Positions 43,017 to 52,686 of a stretch of DNA of 64,000 bases are shown here, piece by piece. The stretch spans positions 124,001 to 188,000 of the forward strand of contig CACYQB010000004.1 in assembly GCA_902776435.1 (NCBI GenBank). Direction: 5' to 3'. The position numbers were made by a program, and so were the translations under genes. The notes below the pieces were generated by a model. That model did not search any database. It had not been told where the DNA came from and saw only the letters and a list, made by a program, of their open reading frames with translations. This stretch comes from an uncultured Bacteroidales bacterium. GTDB taxonomy: Bacteria; Bacteroidota; Bacteroidia; Bacteroidales; Muribaculaceae. Positions within the stretch are counted from its first letter, which is position 1. Every line of letters begins with the position of its first letter.

Positions 43017-43448
43017 TTAATTTGTGCTTCCACTCAATAGTAGATCGATGAGCGCGGTGACATCGGCGATGGTTACACCGTCATCACCATTCACGTTTGC
43101 AGCAAGCACGTTGATAGTGCTTTCGTCACCGCCTAGCAGATAATCGATGAGTGCAGTCACATCACTGATGGTCACTTCGCCGTCCTTGTTGACGTCGCCA
43201 ATCTTGTAATCACTGCCGCCAGCCTCGTTGCTGAAGTACATGTCCTGCACTTCGGCAAGAGCGATGGTTGCCGTGGTTTCGGCATTGGTGACATAGACGT
43301 TAGTGTTATCATAGGTGAGCTTGAGGCCTTCTACCGAATAGGTCAGGGTCGATCCGTTGGTCTTGGTGAACTTCAGGTAGTTATAGGTCTCGGCGCTGAT
43401 GGTCATGGCCACCAGTGCGATCAGCATCGTTATAATTGTCTTTTTCAT
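43017..43448 (-). CDS. Small secreted dockerin protein
   Basis: Start 43448 gives a signal peptide (MKKTIITMLIALVAMTISA) on a 143-residue protein. Residues 20-70 form a small beta module (YNYLKFTKTNGSTLTYSVEG through LAEVQDMYF); two dockerin repeats follow (GDVNKDGEVTISDVTALIDY and VNGDDGVTIADVTALIDLLL). There is no catalytic domain, so it looks like an adaptor. It lies 51 bases downstream of the large Cthe_2159-type protein gene, which itself has no dockerin. Confidence 0.8.
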   Translation of the reverse strand: MKKTIITMLIALVAMTISAETYNYLKFTKTNGSTLTYSVEGLKLTYDNTNVYVTNAETTATIALAEVQDMYFSNEAGGSDYKIGDVNKDGEVTISDVTALIDYLLGGDESTINVLAANVNGDDGVTIADVTALIDLLLSGSTN

Positions 43449-43499
43449 AATCTTGAATCTTTTTAATAATGATGTCATTGTTTATAACTACTTGAGGAA

Positions 43500-45920
43500 T
43501 TACCACCAGGGATTTTGACCACCATTGTCGGTATACTGTGAGAGTGTTACCGATGAACCGCCCGTAGCGCTGGTAGCGCCCTTGCCAGTCCAGAAGGTAG
43601 TGCCGCTGAAGGTCACGCCCGACTTGAGCGCAGTTGAGGAGGGCGAAGAAACAACGAACGCTGCGCTATTGCCGCCAGGGCCACCAGGTCCTGCGATAAA
43701 GCCAGGGCCTCCGCCAGAAATGGTAGCTGCAGTCACAGCAAATGCTACTTGGTTGCCGTTATAGAGTGCATAGCGTGAACCTCCGCTATAGGTCGATGCG
43801 CTATAGCAGGTCTGATTGAGTTGTGCACCACTTTCGAGTGCACCCATCGTGGCACCATAGGCAATGAAGGAAACGCCACTATTGACATAAAGCTTGTATT
43901 GCTCATTGGCATCAAAGGCTTCTTCACGGCCAGCAGCGTAAATATAGCCACCGTCAAGGTTCAAATTGCCGTTGGAGTCGATAGCGTCATTGCCAGTGGC
44001 AACGGCATAGACATAACCACCCTTGAGATACATGTGTGAAGCGCTGTTCAACGCGTCATCATAGCTGGTCACCTCAATATAGCCACCATTGACAGTCATG
44101 ACGCTCTTGGACTCGATGCCCTCGGCACCCTCGCCGCCAGTGGCGCTCACGGTGATGGTACCGCCATTGATGGTGATGTTGCCGTCCACCTTGATGCCCT
44201 TGGGTGAGGAGCGCATGTCGCTGCTCGACGAGCCACCGCCAGGGTAATAGCCACCGCTGCTGCTGTTGCTGTTGTAGCGGCTACCGGTGGAGCTCACCTT
44301 GATGTTGCCGTCGTTGATGATGAGCCAGCCGTCGATGCTCATACCCTTGTCGCCGTTACCAGTGGCCTTGAGGTCAAAGGTGCCACCGTCGATGGTCACG
44401 TTGTTGTCGCACTTGATGCCAGCGCTGGCACTGGTCGTCTTGTCGCTGGCGGTCTCGCCACCGCCACTCACGGTGCCGCTGATGTTACCGCCCGAGATGT
44501 GCAGGTTGCCTTCACACTTGAGGGCCTTGCTGGCGGGGCCATTGATGCTAAAGGTAATCGTACCACCAGTAATCTCCATGTCATAGTCGCTCTTGATACC
44601 GTGGTCATAGGTGTTGAGCGTCAGCGTGCCGTCGCTGATGAGGACGGTACCCTCGCTGTGAACGCCCACTGCCTCGTCCTTGATGGTGGTGCACTTCATG
44701 TTGGCACCGTTCAGGATGAAGGCATAGTCGGCCTTGGCGCACTTCACACTGCTGGTGTCAACTGTGCTATAAGCCCAGTCACCACCCGAGCAGTTGAGGT
44801 CGATGGTGCCGGCGGTAGCGGTCATCGTGCTGTCGCACTTCATGCCGCGTGCGCCGTTACCCGTCATGGTGATGTTTACGATGGCCTCAGCGCCATTGAT
44901 GGTGAGGTTGCGGTCGCTACCGATACCAGTGGCTTCCTTGATCTTGCTCTTGTCGGTGTCCCAAACGGGAATACCCGTGTGCTTCAAGGTCAAAGTGCCG
45001 CCCTGGATGTCCACGTTGCCCTCGGCCTTAATGCACTTGGTGCCTGCCGCGCTGCCGTTGATGGTGAGCGTTCCGTCCTTGATGAGGACGTGGCCGTCAA
45101 GTTCGGGATCGGCAGTGTCCTCGGCATCTACCTGGATGCCGTCGTCACCGCAACTCTGGATATTAATGGTACCGCCGTTCATCTGGAAGTACTGTGCCAC
45201 GTTGATGGCGTCGGCTACCGAGCTAACGATGGTGATCGTGCCCACGGTCTTCTTGACTTCCATGTACTCGTTGCAGGCCAGCGCGTGCTTCTTGTTACCC
45301 GTGATGGTCAGCGAGCCGCCCTTGGCAAACTCGGCATGGCCCTTCACGAGGAACGCTGCCTTCTTGGTGTTGTTGGCACCGTCGGTGAGGGTATTGGCTG
45401 TGCCGTCAACGAGTTGTACGGCGATGCGCTTGCTGTTCTGGATGTTGATGGCTGCGCTATCGGGGTTGGTGAGGTTGACACCGTTGAGCGCGAGCGTCAT
45501 CTTGTAGGCTCCTGAGTGGTAGAAGGAGCCGTTAGGGCTGGTGCCCTGCAGGGTGTAGATGTACTCGGTGGCCACTTCGGCGTCCTGCATGACGGCGACA
45601 TGTGCCCCGGTAACCTGGGCAGTGATGTGGTTGGCGATGTTACCGGCCACATACACATCGGCCACATAGTTGTTGTACTTGACGAGGACATTGTCGTCGG
45701 CAAACGTCTCGCTGGCGACGGTCACACTGTCCACATCGGCAAGGGTGAAGCCCTTTTCTAGCACGGTGAGCAGGTTGGCCGAACTGTACGGCATCGTGCC
45801 CACTGATTCAGTGTTATAGGCCCAGTGCACATGACCTGTGTGAACCCACATGGTCTGTTGCGCTTGAGCCAAAACACCTGCCATAGCAATCAGTGTTGCT
45901 AAAAGGAATCGTTTTGTCAT
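43500..45920 (-). CDS. Large Cthe_2159-type beta-helix protein
   Basis: This 806-residue secreted protein has a signal peptide (MTKRFLLATLIAMAGVLAQA). Then comes a short beta module ending LADVDSVTV, which resembles the one in the small dockerin protein downstream, and a very long repetitive beta-helix with recurring GG.I.I.......G.K.... turns (for example DGTLTINGSAAGTKCIKAEG). A Gly/Ser/Tyr-rich loop (SSSGGYYPGGGSSSS) and a Gly/Pro-rich tail region (GGGPGFIAGPGGPGG) are notable. By family it may bind acidic polysaccharide with calcium. It is about twice as long as the two paralogues at 3902-6506. Confidence 0.78.
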   Translation of the reverse strand: MTKRFLLATLIAMAGVLAQAQQTMWVHTGHVHWAYNTESVGTMPYSSANLLTVLEKGFTLADVDSVTVASETFADDNVLVKYNNYVADVYVAGNIANHITAQVTGAHVAVMQDAEVATEYIYTLQGTSPNGSFYHSGAYKMTLALNGVNLTNPDSAAINIQNSKRIAVQLVDGTANTLTDGANNTKKAAFLVKGHAEFAKGGSLTITGNKKHALACNEYMEVKKTVGTITIVSSVADAINVAQYFQMNGGTINIQSCGDDGIQVDAEDTADPELDGHVLIKDGTLTINGSAAGTKCIKAEGNVDIQGGTLTLKHTGIPVWDTDKSKIKEATGIGSDRNLTINGAEAIVNITMTGNGARGMKCDSTMTATAGTIDLNCSGGDWAYSTVDTSSVKCAKADYAFILNGANMKCTTIKDEAVGVHSEGTVLISDGTLTLNTYDHGIKSDYDMEITGGTITFSINGPASKALKCEGNLHISGGNISGTVSGGGETASDKTTSASAGIKCDNNVTIDGGTFDLKATGNGDKGMSIDGWLIINDGNIKVSSTGSRYNSNSSSGGYYPGGGSSSSDMRSSPKGIKVDGNITINGGTITVSATGGEGAEGIESKSVMTVNGGYIEVTSYDDALNSASHMYLKGGYVYAVATGNDAIDSNGNLNLDGGYIYAAGREEAFDANEQYKLYVNSGVSFIAYGATMGALESGAQLNQTCYSASTYSGGSRYALYNGNQVAFAVTAATISGGGPGFIAGPGGPGGNSAAFVVSSPSSTALKSGVTFSGTTFWTGKGATSATGGSSVTLSQYTDNGGQNPWW

Positions 45921-45974
45921 AAATGTTAAACTTTAATTGTGTTTTTAATGCGATTAATACATGATTAATTGTCG

Positions 45975-45982
45975 CAAAACTA
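45975..45982 (-). promoter_or_regulatory. Promoter -7 box for large beta-helix protein
   Basis: TAGTTTTG on the - strand, 55 bases before the ATG at 45920. Confidence 0.4.
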
Positions 45983-46041
45983 TTTAACATTATTAAAAAA
46001 GACAATTCTTTTCAATTAATCCCGAAAAATAATCTGCAAAC

Positions 46042-46083
46042 GTAGTTTTTAGTTTTTAGTCCTCAGTCCTTAGTTTTTGGCTG
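46042..46083. repeat. Degenerate heptamer array after mfd
   Basis: The + strand reads GTAGTTT, TTAGTTT, TTAGTCC, TCAGTCC, TTAGTTT, TTGGCTG, located about 36 bases after the mfd stop. Confidence 0.7.
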
Positions 46084-46119
46084 GGTGATGTTTTTCTCAA
46101 CTGGTCGCGGATGTCCGGA

Positions 46120-49100
46120 TTACAGGCTGTCGAGGTGTGTGATGGTGCGCAGGATGTTCAGGGCGGAGCTCACGCTGGTGATATTGGAAATGATGATGCT
46201 GCGACGGCCGTTTTTCTGGCTCAGATTGCAACGCTTGGGATTCTGTTGCAGATAATTGAGCAGACGCCCGAAGGCGGGTGACTGGTAATAGGCGACATTT
46301 TCCTCGCCCACCATGAACAGGTGCATCCGCGTCTGGCGGATGACCAGTTTCTCGATACCCAGGCGGCGCGCCGTGCGCCTCAAGGGCACAATGCGGATGA
46401 GTTCGCTGGCCATTTCTGGAATTTTGCCGAACCGGTCCACCATCCTCTGCTCGAAGGCTTCCACCTGCTCGTCGGTCTCCATGTTGTCGAGTTCGCGGTA
46501 CAGGGTGATGCGCTCATTTTCCTGAGGCACATAACTGGCGGGGAACATGAGTTCCAAGTCGGTGTCAACGACACAGTCGGTGACAAACTCGGTACCTCCG
46601 CCAAGGCCGTCTTCTTCGCCCCCTCCATTTTTCCCGTCGCCCGTTGCGGCGAAAGTAGAGGCAAACTCCTCGGTGCGCAGTTCGGTGACAGCCTCCTTGA
46701 GTACTCGCTGGTAGGTCTCATAGCCCAAATCGGCGATGAAACCGCTCTGTTCGGCACCCAACAGGTTGCCTGCGCCACGGATGTCCAAGTCCTGCATGGC
46801 AATCTGGATGCCCGACCCCAAGTCGCTGAAACTCTCGATGGCCTGCAGTCGGCGGCGGGCGTCAGTGGCCAGCGACTTGCCTGCTGGCACGAGCAGATAG
46901 CAGAAGGCTTTGCGGCTGCTGCGCCCCACGCGGCCGCGCAACTGGTGCAGGTCGCTCAGGCCATACCTGTCGGCATTGTTAATGATAATGGTGTTGACGT
47001 TGGGCATGTCGATACCATTCTCGATAATAGTGGTCGAGAGCAGCACGTCATAGTCATGGTTGCCAAAGTCGATGATGGTCTGCTCCAGGCGTTCGGGAGG
47101 CATTTGGCCATGCCCTACAGCAACGCGGGCATCGGGCACGACGCGGTGGATCATGTTCTCCAGCTGCTCCAATTGCTCAATGCGGTGGTTCACAAAGAAG
47201 ACCTGGCCGTTGCGCGACAACTCAAAGTTGATGGCTTCGGCGACGATATCATCATTGAGCGTGCCCACCGTGGTGAGGATGGGGTAGCGGTTGGCTGGCG
47301 GTGTGGTCAGGGTGCTCAAGTCGCGGGCTCCCATCAGCGAGAACTGCAAGGTGCGGGGGATGGGCGTGGCGCTCATGGTGAGGGTGTCCACATTGAGTTT
47401 CATCTGCTTGAGTTTATCCTTGACAGCAACACCGAATTTCTGCTCTTCATCGACCACTAGCAGACCCAGGTCGTGGAACTGCACCGTCTTGCCAATGAGT
47501 TTGTGGGTGCCGATGAGAATATCGATCTTGCCCTCCTTGAGGTCGGCCAGCAGCTGCTTGACGTCTTTAGGCTTGCGTGCGCGGCTCAGGTAATCGACTC
47601 TGACGGGGAAATCCTTGAGGCGCTCACTGAAGGTGCGATAGTGCTGGAATGCCAATACGGTCGTGGGCACGAGCACGGCGGTCTGTTTGCCGTCGGTGGC
47701 AGCCTTGAAGGCGGCGCGTACGGCAATTTCGGTCTTGCCGAAGCCCACGTCACCGCAGATGAGGCGGTCCATCGGCTTCCCGCTTTCCATGTCGGCCTTG
47801 ACGGCCTGGGTCGCCGTCAGCTGGTCGGGCGTGTCCTCATAGATGAATGAGGCTTCCAATTCCTGCTGCAGGTAGCCATCAGGGGTATAGGCAAAGCCTT
47901 GCTGCTCGCGGCGTGCAGCATACAGGCGTATGAGTTCTCGGGCGATGTCCTTGAGGCGGCTCTTGGTGCGCGACTTGATTTTTGCCCAGGCGTTGCTGCC
48001 CAGACGGTTGAGACGAGGGGCCTCGCCCTCCTTGCTGCGGTATTTCGAGAGTTTGTGCAGCGAGTGGATGGAAACATAGGCCTCGTCACCATTCAGGTAG
48101 GTGAGTTTGATCATTTCCTGAGGCGTGCCGTTCATCGAGGTACGGATGAGTCCACCGAACTTGCCCACACCCAGGTCCTCGTGCACGATGTAGTCACCCT
48201 TCTCAATCTGATTGAGTTCCTTGAGCGACAGGGCCAGTTTGCCCGAACGGGCGCGGTCACTCTTGAGGTTGTACTTGTGGAAACGGTCAAATATCTGGTG
48301 GTCGGTGAAAACACACAACTTGAGATCGTCATCAACGAAACCCTCGTGCAGTGTCTTCAATACGGGCTCAAAGGTGATGTTGTCACCGCGGTCTTCAAAG
48401 ATGTTGTGCAGGCGTTCAATTTGTTTGGCGCTGTCACTCAGGATGATAAGTCGATATCCCTTGGCCAGGAAATCGGTAAACGACTGGCCGATAAGGTCAA
48501 AGTTCTTATGATAGATCCCCTGAGGCTTACAGTGCAACGACAAGCGTTTGACGCGCTTCTCGGGAGTTGCCTCGCCAGCGATGAAGGCGATACGGCGCAT
48601 TTGGTTCAGCCGCTGAATGAATAAGTCGGCATCCACCACTTTATTGATGGCTTGGGTGTCGCCCTCGTCGGCAATGATAGCACTGACCGACATGCTTTCT
48701 CGGGCAATTTCGCGGATGCGCGCCGACAGCCATTGCTCGCTGCGGCACAGCACGATGGTGTCGTCGCCGATGTAGTCAAGCAATGACACGTTATCTTCGC
48801 GGCCGCCTCCTGACGGGCTGTTGTTGAGGATGCTGATTTGGTCTAAGCGTTCCTCGCTTAACTGGGTTTCTACATTGAATGTGCGGATGGAGTCGATGTC
48901 GTCACCCCAGAAGTCGATGCGGTAGGGTAACTCATTGCTATAGGAAAAGACATCGAGGATGGAACCACGCACGCTGTATTGGCCTGGCTCATAGACATAG
49001 TCAGTCGCCGTGAAGCCCAGTTCGCGCAGCCGTGCGGCCACCTCGGTCAGGTCGGCCGTGCCTCCCGTGCGCAGCTGCACGGTGCTGGCCTCCACGTCCT

Positions 49101-49497
49101 CGCGGCGGCGGACACGTTCGGCCAATGCCTCGGGATAAGTGACCACCCATCGCACCTCGGCATCGTCATACCAGCGGTTGAGCACCTCGGTACGCAGAAT
49201 TTCGTTGGGAGCATCCACCTGGCCATACTTGATGTCGCGCTTGTAGCCTGAGGGAAAAATGAGCACCTGCTTGTCGCCAACGAGTTGGCACAGGTCATTA
49301 TACATATATCCCGCCTCGTCCAGGTCGTTGACAACGATCAGATAAGGGCAAGTCCGTTGTGGCAACCGCGCGAACAGCATCGCCGCACTGGACCCCGCCA
49401 GCCCGTCGATCACGGCATTACCGCCAGCCAGCAGCTTCTTCACCGCCGCCACCCGGCCCTTTCCGTTCACCAGTTCACACAGCTCCCGTATTTCCAT
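46120..49497 (-). CDS. mfd: Transcription-repair coupling factor
   Basis: This 1125-residue ATPase removes stalled RNA polymerase from damage and recruits UvrA. The N-terminal UvrB-like module includes LPYRIDFWGDDIDSIRTF, the RNA polymerase interaction domain includes GDYIVHEDLGVGKFGGL, and the helicase has Walker A GDVGFGKTE (Lys588) and the DEEQ box (VVDEEQKFGV). RVGRSSRKAFCYL and the C-terminal TRCF domain complete it. The start is 8 bases after the DUF1016 nuclease stop, so the two share a transcript. Confidence 0.97.
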   Translation of the reverse strand: MEIRELCELVNGKGRVAAVKKLLAGGNAVIDGLAGSSAAMLFARLPQRTCPYLIVVNDLDEAGYMYNDLCQLVGDKQVLIFPSGYKRDIKYGQVDAPNEILRTEVLNRWYDDAEVRWVVTYPEALAERVRRREDVEASTVQLRTGGTADLTEVAARLRELGFTATDYVYEPGQYSVRGSILDVFSYSNELPYRIDFWGDDIDSIRTFNVETQLSEERLDQISILNNSPSGGGREDNVSLLDYIGDDTIVLCRSEQWLSARIREIARESMSVSAIIADEGDTQAINKVVDADLFIQRLNQMRRIAFIAGEATPEKRVKRLSLHCKPQGIYHKNFDLIGQSFTDFLAKGYRLIILSDSAKQIERLHNIFEDRGDNITFEPVLKTLHEGFVDDDLKLCVFTDHQIFDRFHKYNLKSDRARSGKLALSLKELNQIEKGDYIVHEDLGVGKFGGLIRTSMNGTPQEMIKLTYLNGDEAYVSIHSLHKLSKYRSKEGEAPRLNRLGSNAWAKIKSRTKSRLKDIARELIRLYAARREQQGFAYTPDGYLQQELEASFIYEDTPDQLTATQAVKADMESGKPMDRLICGDVGFGKTEIAVRAAFKAATDGKQTAVLVPTTVLAFQHYRTFSERLKDFPVRVDYLSRARKPKDVKQLLADLKEGKIDILIGTHKLIGKTVQFHDLGLLVVDEEQKFGVAVKDKLKQMKLNVDTLTMSATPIPRTLQFSLMGARDLSTLTTPPANRYPILTTVGTLNDDIVAEAINFELSRNGQVFFVNHRIEQLEQLENMIHRVVPDARVAVGHGQMPPERLEQTIIDFGNHDYDVLLSTTIIENGIDMPNVNTIIINNADRYGLSDLHQLRGRVGRSSRKAFCYLLVPAGKSLATDARRRLQAIESFSDLGSGIQIAMQDLDIRGAGNLLGAEQSGFIADLGYETYQRVLKEAVTELRTEEFASTFAATGDGKNGGGEEDGLGGGTEFVTDCVVDTDLELMFPASYVPQENERITLYRELDNMETDEQVEAFEQRMVDRFGKIPEMASELIRIVPLRRTARRLGIEKLVIRQTRMHLFMVGEENVAYYQSPAFGRLLNYLQQNPKRCNLSQKNGRRSIIISNITSVSSALNILRTITHLDSL

Positions 49498-49505
49498 CGT
49501 AGTAT

Positions 49506-50654
49506 TTAATCCGTCGTTTTTAATTCTGATATCTCTTGAAATTCATCAATCCATTGCCTTAATTTAGATTGTAACAAATGTTTGTCGGGAAGATAGAGTT
49601 GATAGGCCGAAGCATAGATATTGGCCTCCTTTGGCAATGTTAATTCAACAAGAGCATCGTTCTTACTTTCACATAAGAGTATGCCAATAGTGGGCTTTTC
49701 AAAGTCTTGTTTCACATAGCGGTCATAGTAATTGACATACATCTGCATTTGACCTAAGTCTTGGTGGGTCAGTTTGTCAGTTTTTAGATCAACTAACACA
49801 TAACATTGCAATAACCGATTATAGAACACTAGATCAACATAGAAATGTTGCTCATCAAATGTAAATCTTTTTTGCCGTGCTTCAAAGAGGAAACCTTTGC
49901 CCAGTTCAAGCAGGAACTGCTGCATCTTGTTGATGATGGCATTCTCTAATTTTGACTCAGTATAGGACACATCCGGCTTTAATCCCAAGAATTCTAGTGT
50001 TATCGGGTTCTTGATGATATCCACGGGCTTCTCTATAGTTTGTCCTTCCTGCGCAAGTCGCATGACGGCTTCTTTATCTCTGCTCAGCGCCAATCTTTCA
50101 TATAGGCTACTGCCCACTTGGCGACTCAATTGGCGCACGCTCCAATCTTGTTGTTTACATTCAATTTCATAGAAACTGCGAGCGTCTGGATTTTCAATCC
50201 GCATGAGTATTAGATAATGTGACCAAGAAAGAGAGAAACTTACTGTATCTTCAGATTTCCGCAACACTGTTGCGGAAATCTCACTATTTCCAGTTGATGG
50301 CAATGAATCGTTATGTGGCATTTCAGATTTCCGCAACACTGTTGCGGAATTTCTATAGACCTGGTAAAATACTCTGCATTTCTCAAGAGTATCTACCGAC
50401 CAACCCTTACCAAAACGTTCGGTTAGCCGTTTAGACAAGGAATGCAACACTTGTTGGCCATATTTGGCTCTGAGCACTCCATGCTGTTCTTCTTCAACGA
50501 TATGTTGACCCACATAATACTTTGTATATACCTCTGTGGTATTTACAGTATTTGCCACATGTTTGCGTGCTTGTTCTATCAACAGCGACACTTTTTCATA
50601 CAGTGAGGTCACTTTGTTATCTATGTCAACCAAGTCGTTCATCGAAACATACAT
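49506..50654 (-). CDS. DUF1016 (YhcG-type) PD-(D/E)XK nuclease family protein
   Basis: This 382-residue protein has the DUF1016 N-terminal helical domain (VGQHIVEEEQHG through TLEKCRVFYQVY) and a C-terminal nuclease domain whose core reads FYVDLVFYNR...VLVDLKTDK, giving the Asp and Asp-x-Lys of the active site. Two palindromic 27-base segments inside the gene each encode SATVLRKSE (residues near 110-117 and 133-140). Related proteins are predicted DNA-processing enzymes. It is unusual that mfd follows immediately. Confidence 0.88.
   Translation of the reverse strand: MYVSMNDLVDIDNKVTSLYEKVSLLIEQARKHVANTVNTTEVYTKYYVGQHIVEEEQHGVLRAKYGQQVLHSLSKRLTERFGKGWSVDTLEKCRVFYQVYRNSATVLRKSEMPHNDSLPSTGNSEISATVLRKSEDTVSFSLSWSHYLILMRIENPDARSFYEIECKQQDWSVRQLSRQVGSSLYERLALSRDKEAVMRLAQEGQTIEKPVDIIKNPITLEFLGLKPDVSYTESKLENAIINKMQQFLLELGKGFLFEARQKRFTFDEQHFYVDLVFYNRLLQCYVLVDLKTDKLTHQDLGQMQMYVNYYDRYVKQDFEKPTIGILLCESKNDALVELTLPKEANIYASAYQLYLPDKHLLQSKLRQWIDEFQEISELKTTD
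50254..50280. repeat. In-gene palindrome, copy 1
   Basis: GATTTCCGCAACA, one base, then TGTTGCGGAAATC: perfect 13-base arms inside the DUF1016 gene, in frame. Confidence 0.95.
50326..50352. repeat. In-gene palindrome, copy 2
   Basis: A second copy starting GATTTCCGCAACA, with the right arm TGTTGCGGAATTT slightly decayed, 72 bases from copy 1 (24 codons, so both are in the same frame). Confidence 0.93.
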
Positions 50655-50667
50655 TTATTAATCCCTG

Positions 50668-50675
50668 CAAAGTTA
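50668..50675 (-). promoter_or_regulatory. Promoter -7 box for DUF1016-mfd unit
   Basis: TAACTTTG on the - strand, 14 bases before the ATG at 50654. Confidence 0.5.
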
Positions 50676-50784
50676 CTCAAAATTCCCTAATTGCCGCCTA
50701 GCCTATTCCAATTAAAGGGAAAGCAAGCCCTATGTTTGAGTGTGTATAACATAGAGCTTTTTCCCTTTTTAAAGCGAGTTGTTG

Positions 50785-52500
50785 TTATTTTTTCTTTTTG
50801 GGTTTCTTGGTGGGGATGTTGAGGATGCGGGCGTATTCGCCGGGTTTGTTGAACATTTCCTTGGCTGCATCGAGGTGCTCGTCGTCCTTGATGGAGTTCT
50901 GGACTTGGCCGCGCTGGTAGTAGAGGCGGTCCATGATTTCCTGGCCGATGAGGTAAGAGATGTCGCGGCGATGCAGGTCGAGGTCGTGGTCGAGGTCATG
51001 CTTGAGCATGGCTTCGAGGCGGTCGAACTGGGCTGCTGTGGAGTCATTCATGTAACCCTCGGTCGTCGCGGTCTTGCGTAGGGTAGCGAGTTGCTGCTCA
51101 CACACCTTGTCATACTCGAATTTGTCGGCATTGATAAAGGCCTTGAACTCGTTGAAAATCTCATCCGTCACCTGGAAGTCGGCAGGATTGGCGATTTCGT
51201 GTCCGTGCTCGGCGACATACTTGGTGGCAAAGTCGAAGTCCCAGTGGTCGCGCATGATGTTATAGACGATGCGTTTCAGTTCGCGGGGCTCTACCTTGAT
51301 GTCGGGGTCGATGCCACCACCCTCATGCACTTCGCGGCCATGGGCGGTGTGGAAGATGTGTGCCGTACTATCGGTTGTGGTCTTCTTGAAGGTACCGTCG
51401 GCATTGCGGTTGCCGTAGTCCACTTCCTGGATGAGGCGCCCGCTGGGGATGTAGTACTTGGCGATGGTGACCTTGAGCATACCGTCGTAGGGGAGGGAAC
51501 GAGTGGACTGCACCAGACCCTTACCGAAAGAGCGAGAGCCAATGATGACGGCACGGTCCAGATCCTGCAAGGCGCCAGCGGTGATTTCGCTTGCACTGGC
51601 CGAACCGCCGTCGATGAGGACGGCAAGAGGAATCTCGGTATCTATGGGGTCCACCGTGGTCTTGTAGGTGCGCTCGCTGGACTTGTCGCGGCCGCGCATC
51701 TGCAGCACTTGAGTGCCCTTAGGGACAAAATATCCCACAATCTGGATGGCGCCCTCGACGATGCCGCCACCGTTGCTGCGCAGGTCCAGGACGATGTTTT
51801 TCACGCGCGGGTCCTTTTTGAGTTCAATAAGGGCGTCGCGCACCTGATGGGCCGACTTCTCGTTAAAGGTCGTCAGGTCGATATAGCCGATATTATCGCG
51901 CGTCACGCCATAGTAGGGCACGGGATTGACACTGATGGTCTCGCGGTTGAAGGAGAAGGTCTTGATGCTGTCCTCGTCATAGGGGCGTACGACGGTCACC
52001 GTCAAATGGGTGTTGGCCTGGCCCTTGAGGTGCTTGCTCACTTCGTCGCTGGCCCATCCCGCGGTGCTGTCGCCATCAATCATGATGATGCGGTCACCGG
52101 AGCGCAGGCCTGCCCTAGCTGCCGGGCTGCCCTCATAGGGGCCACTGATGTAAACGCCTTTCTTGCCATCGATGGTGCGCTCCATCAGATAGCTGCCGAT
52201 ACCGCCATATTCACCCGTGCTGATGGTCATGAATTCGTCGGCCTCCTTGGCGGGAATGTACTCGGTGTAGGGGTCGATATCATCGAGCATCGCGTTGATG
52301 GCGTTCTCGATGGTCTTTTGGGCATCAATGGTGTCGACGTAGAACGTGTTCAACTCTTTGTACAGGGTGTTGAAGATATCCAGGCTGCGAGCCACTGCGG
52401 CATCATCGTTGACGGCCTTTTCGTCATCGGCGAGGGCTACGGGGGTTGCCAAGCAAATGACAGCGCATCCCCAAGCGAGATATTTGAGCGTCTTTTTCAT
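50785..52500 (-). CDS. S41-family carboxy-terminal processing protease
   Basis: This 571-residue protease has a signal peptide (MKKTLKYLAWGCAVICLATPVALA), an N-terminal helical region, a PDZ domain (about 95-185; EGSPAARAGLRSGDRI) and the S41 catalytic core with Ser in GGSASASEI and Lys in RSFGKGLVQ. The C-terminal 150 residues are helical and basic, ending KKPKKKK. Such enzymes trim periplasmic proteins at the C-terminus. Length is typical for the Bacteroidota form. It is probably monocistronic. Confidence 0.95.
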   Translation of the reverse strand: MKKTLKYLAWGCAVICLATPVALADDEKAVNDDAAVARSLDIFNTLYKELNTFYVDTIDAQKTIENAINAMLDDIDPYTEYIPAKEADEFMTISTGEYGGIGSYLMERTIDGKKGVYISGPYEGSPAARAGLRSGDRIIMIDGDSTAGWASDEVSKHLKGQANTHLTVTVVRPYDEDSIKTFSFNRETISVNPVPYYGVTRDNIGYIDLTTFNEKSAHQVRDALIELKKDPRVKNIVLDLRSNGGGIVEGAIQIVGYFVPKGTQVLQMRGRDKSSERTYKTTVDPIDTEIPLAVLIDGGSASASEITAGALQDLDRAVIIGSRSFGKGLVQSTRSLPYDGMLKVTIAKYYIPSGRLIQEVDYGNRNADGTFKKTTTDSTAHIFHTAHGREVHEGGGIDPDIKVEPRELKRIVYNIMRDHWDFDFATKYVAEHGHEIANPADFQVTDEIFNEFKAFINADKFEYDKVCEQQLATLRKTATTEGYMNDSTAAQFDRLEAMLKHDLDHDLDLHRRDISYLIGQEIMDRLYYQRGQVQNSIKDDEHLDAAKEMFNKPGEYARILNIPTKKPKKKK

Positions 52501-52521
52501 TATTAATAATGTATTTGGCTG

Positions 52522-52529
52522 CGAAAATA
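52522..52529 (-). promoter_or_regulatory. Possible promoter -7 box for S41 protease gene
   Basis: TATTTTCG on the - strand differs from the consensus at the seventh base; 21 bases before the ATG at 52500. Confidence 0.35.
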
Positions 52530-52612
52530 CTACTATTCCTCGAATATTGGCCGCATTTGGGGCCTAAAAAACCTTTATCGGACTAAATTTTTCAAGTTTT
52601 TTCATTTTTTTA

Positions 52613-52643
52613 TTGCACAGTTCAATTATTGGCACTATCTTTG
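52613..52643 (+). promoter_or_regulatory. Promoter for tRNA-Asn pair
   Basis: -33 TTG (52613-52615), 20-base spacer and -7 box TATCTTTG (52636-52643) upstream of the first tRNA. Confidence 0.7.
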
Positions 52644-52686
52644 CACCGCATTTTTCGGCAGGGGTTGCCGATAAGGTGCTGAAAAC

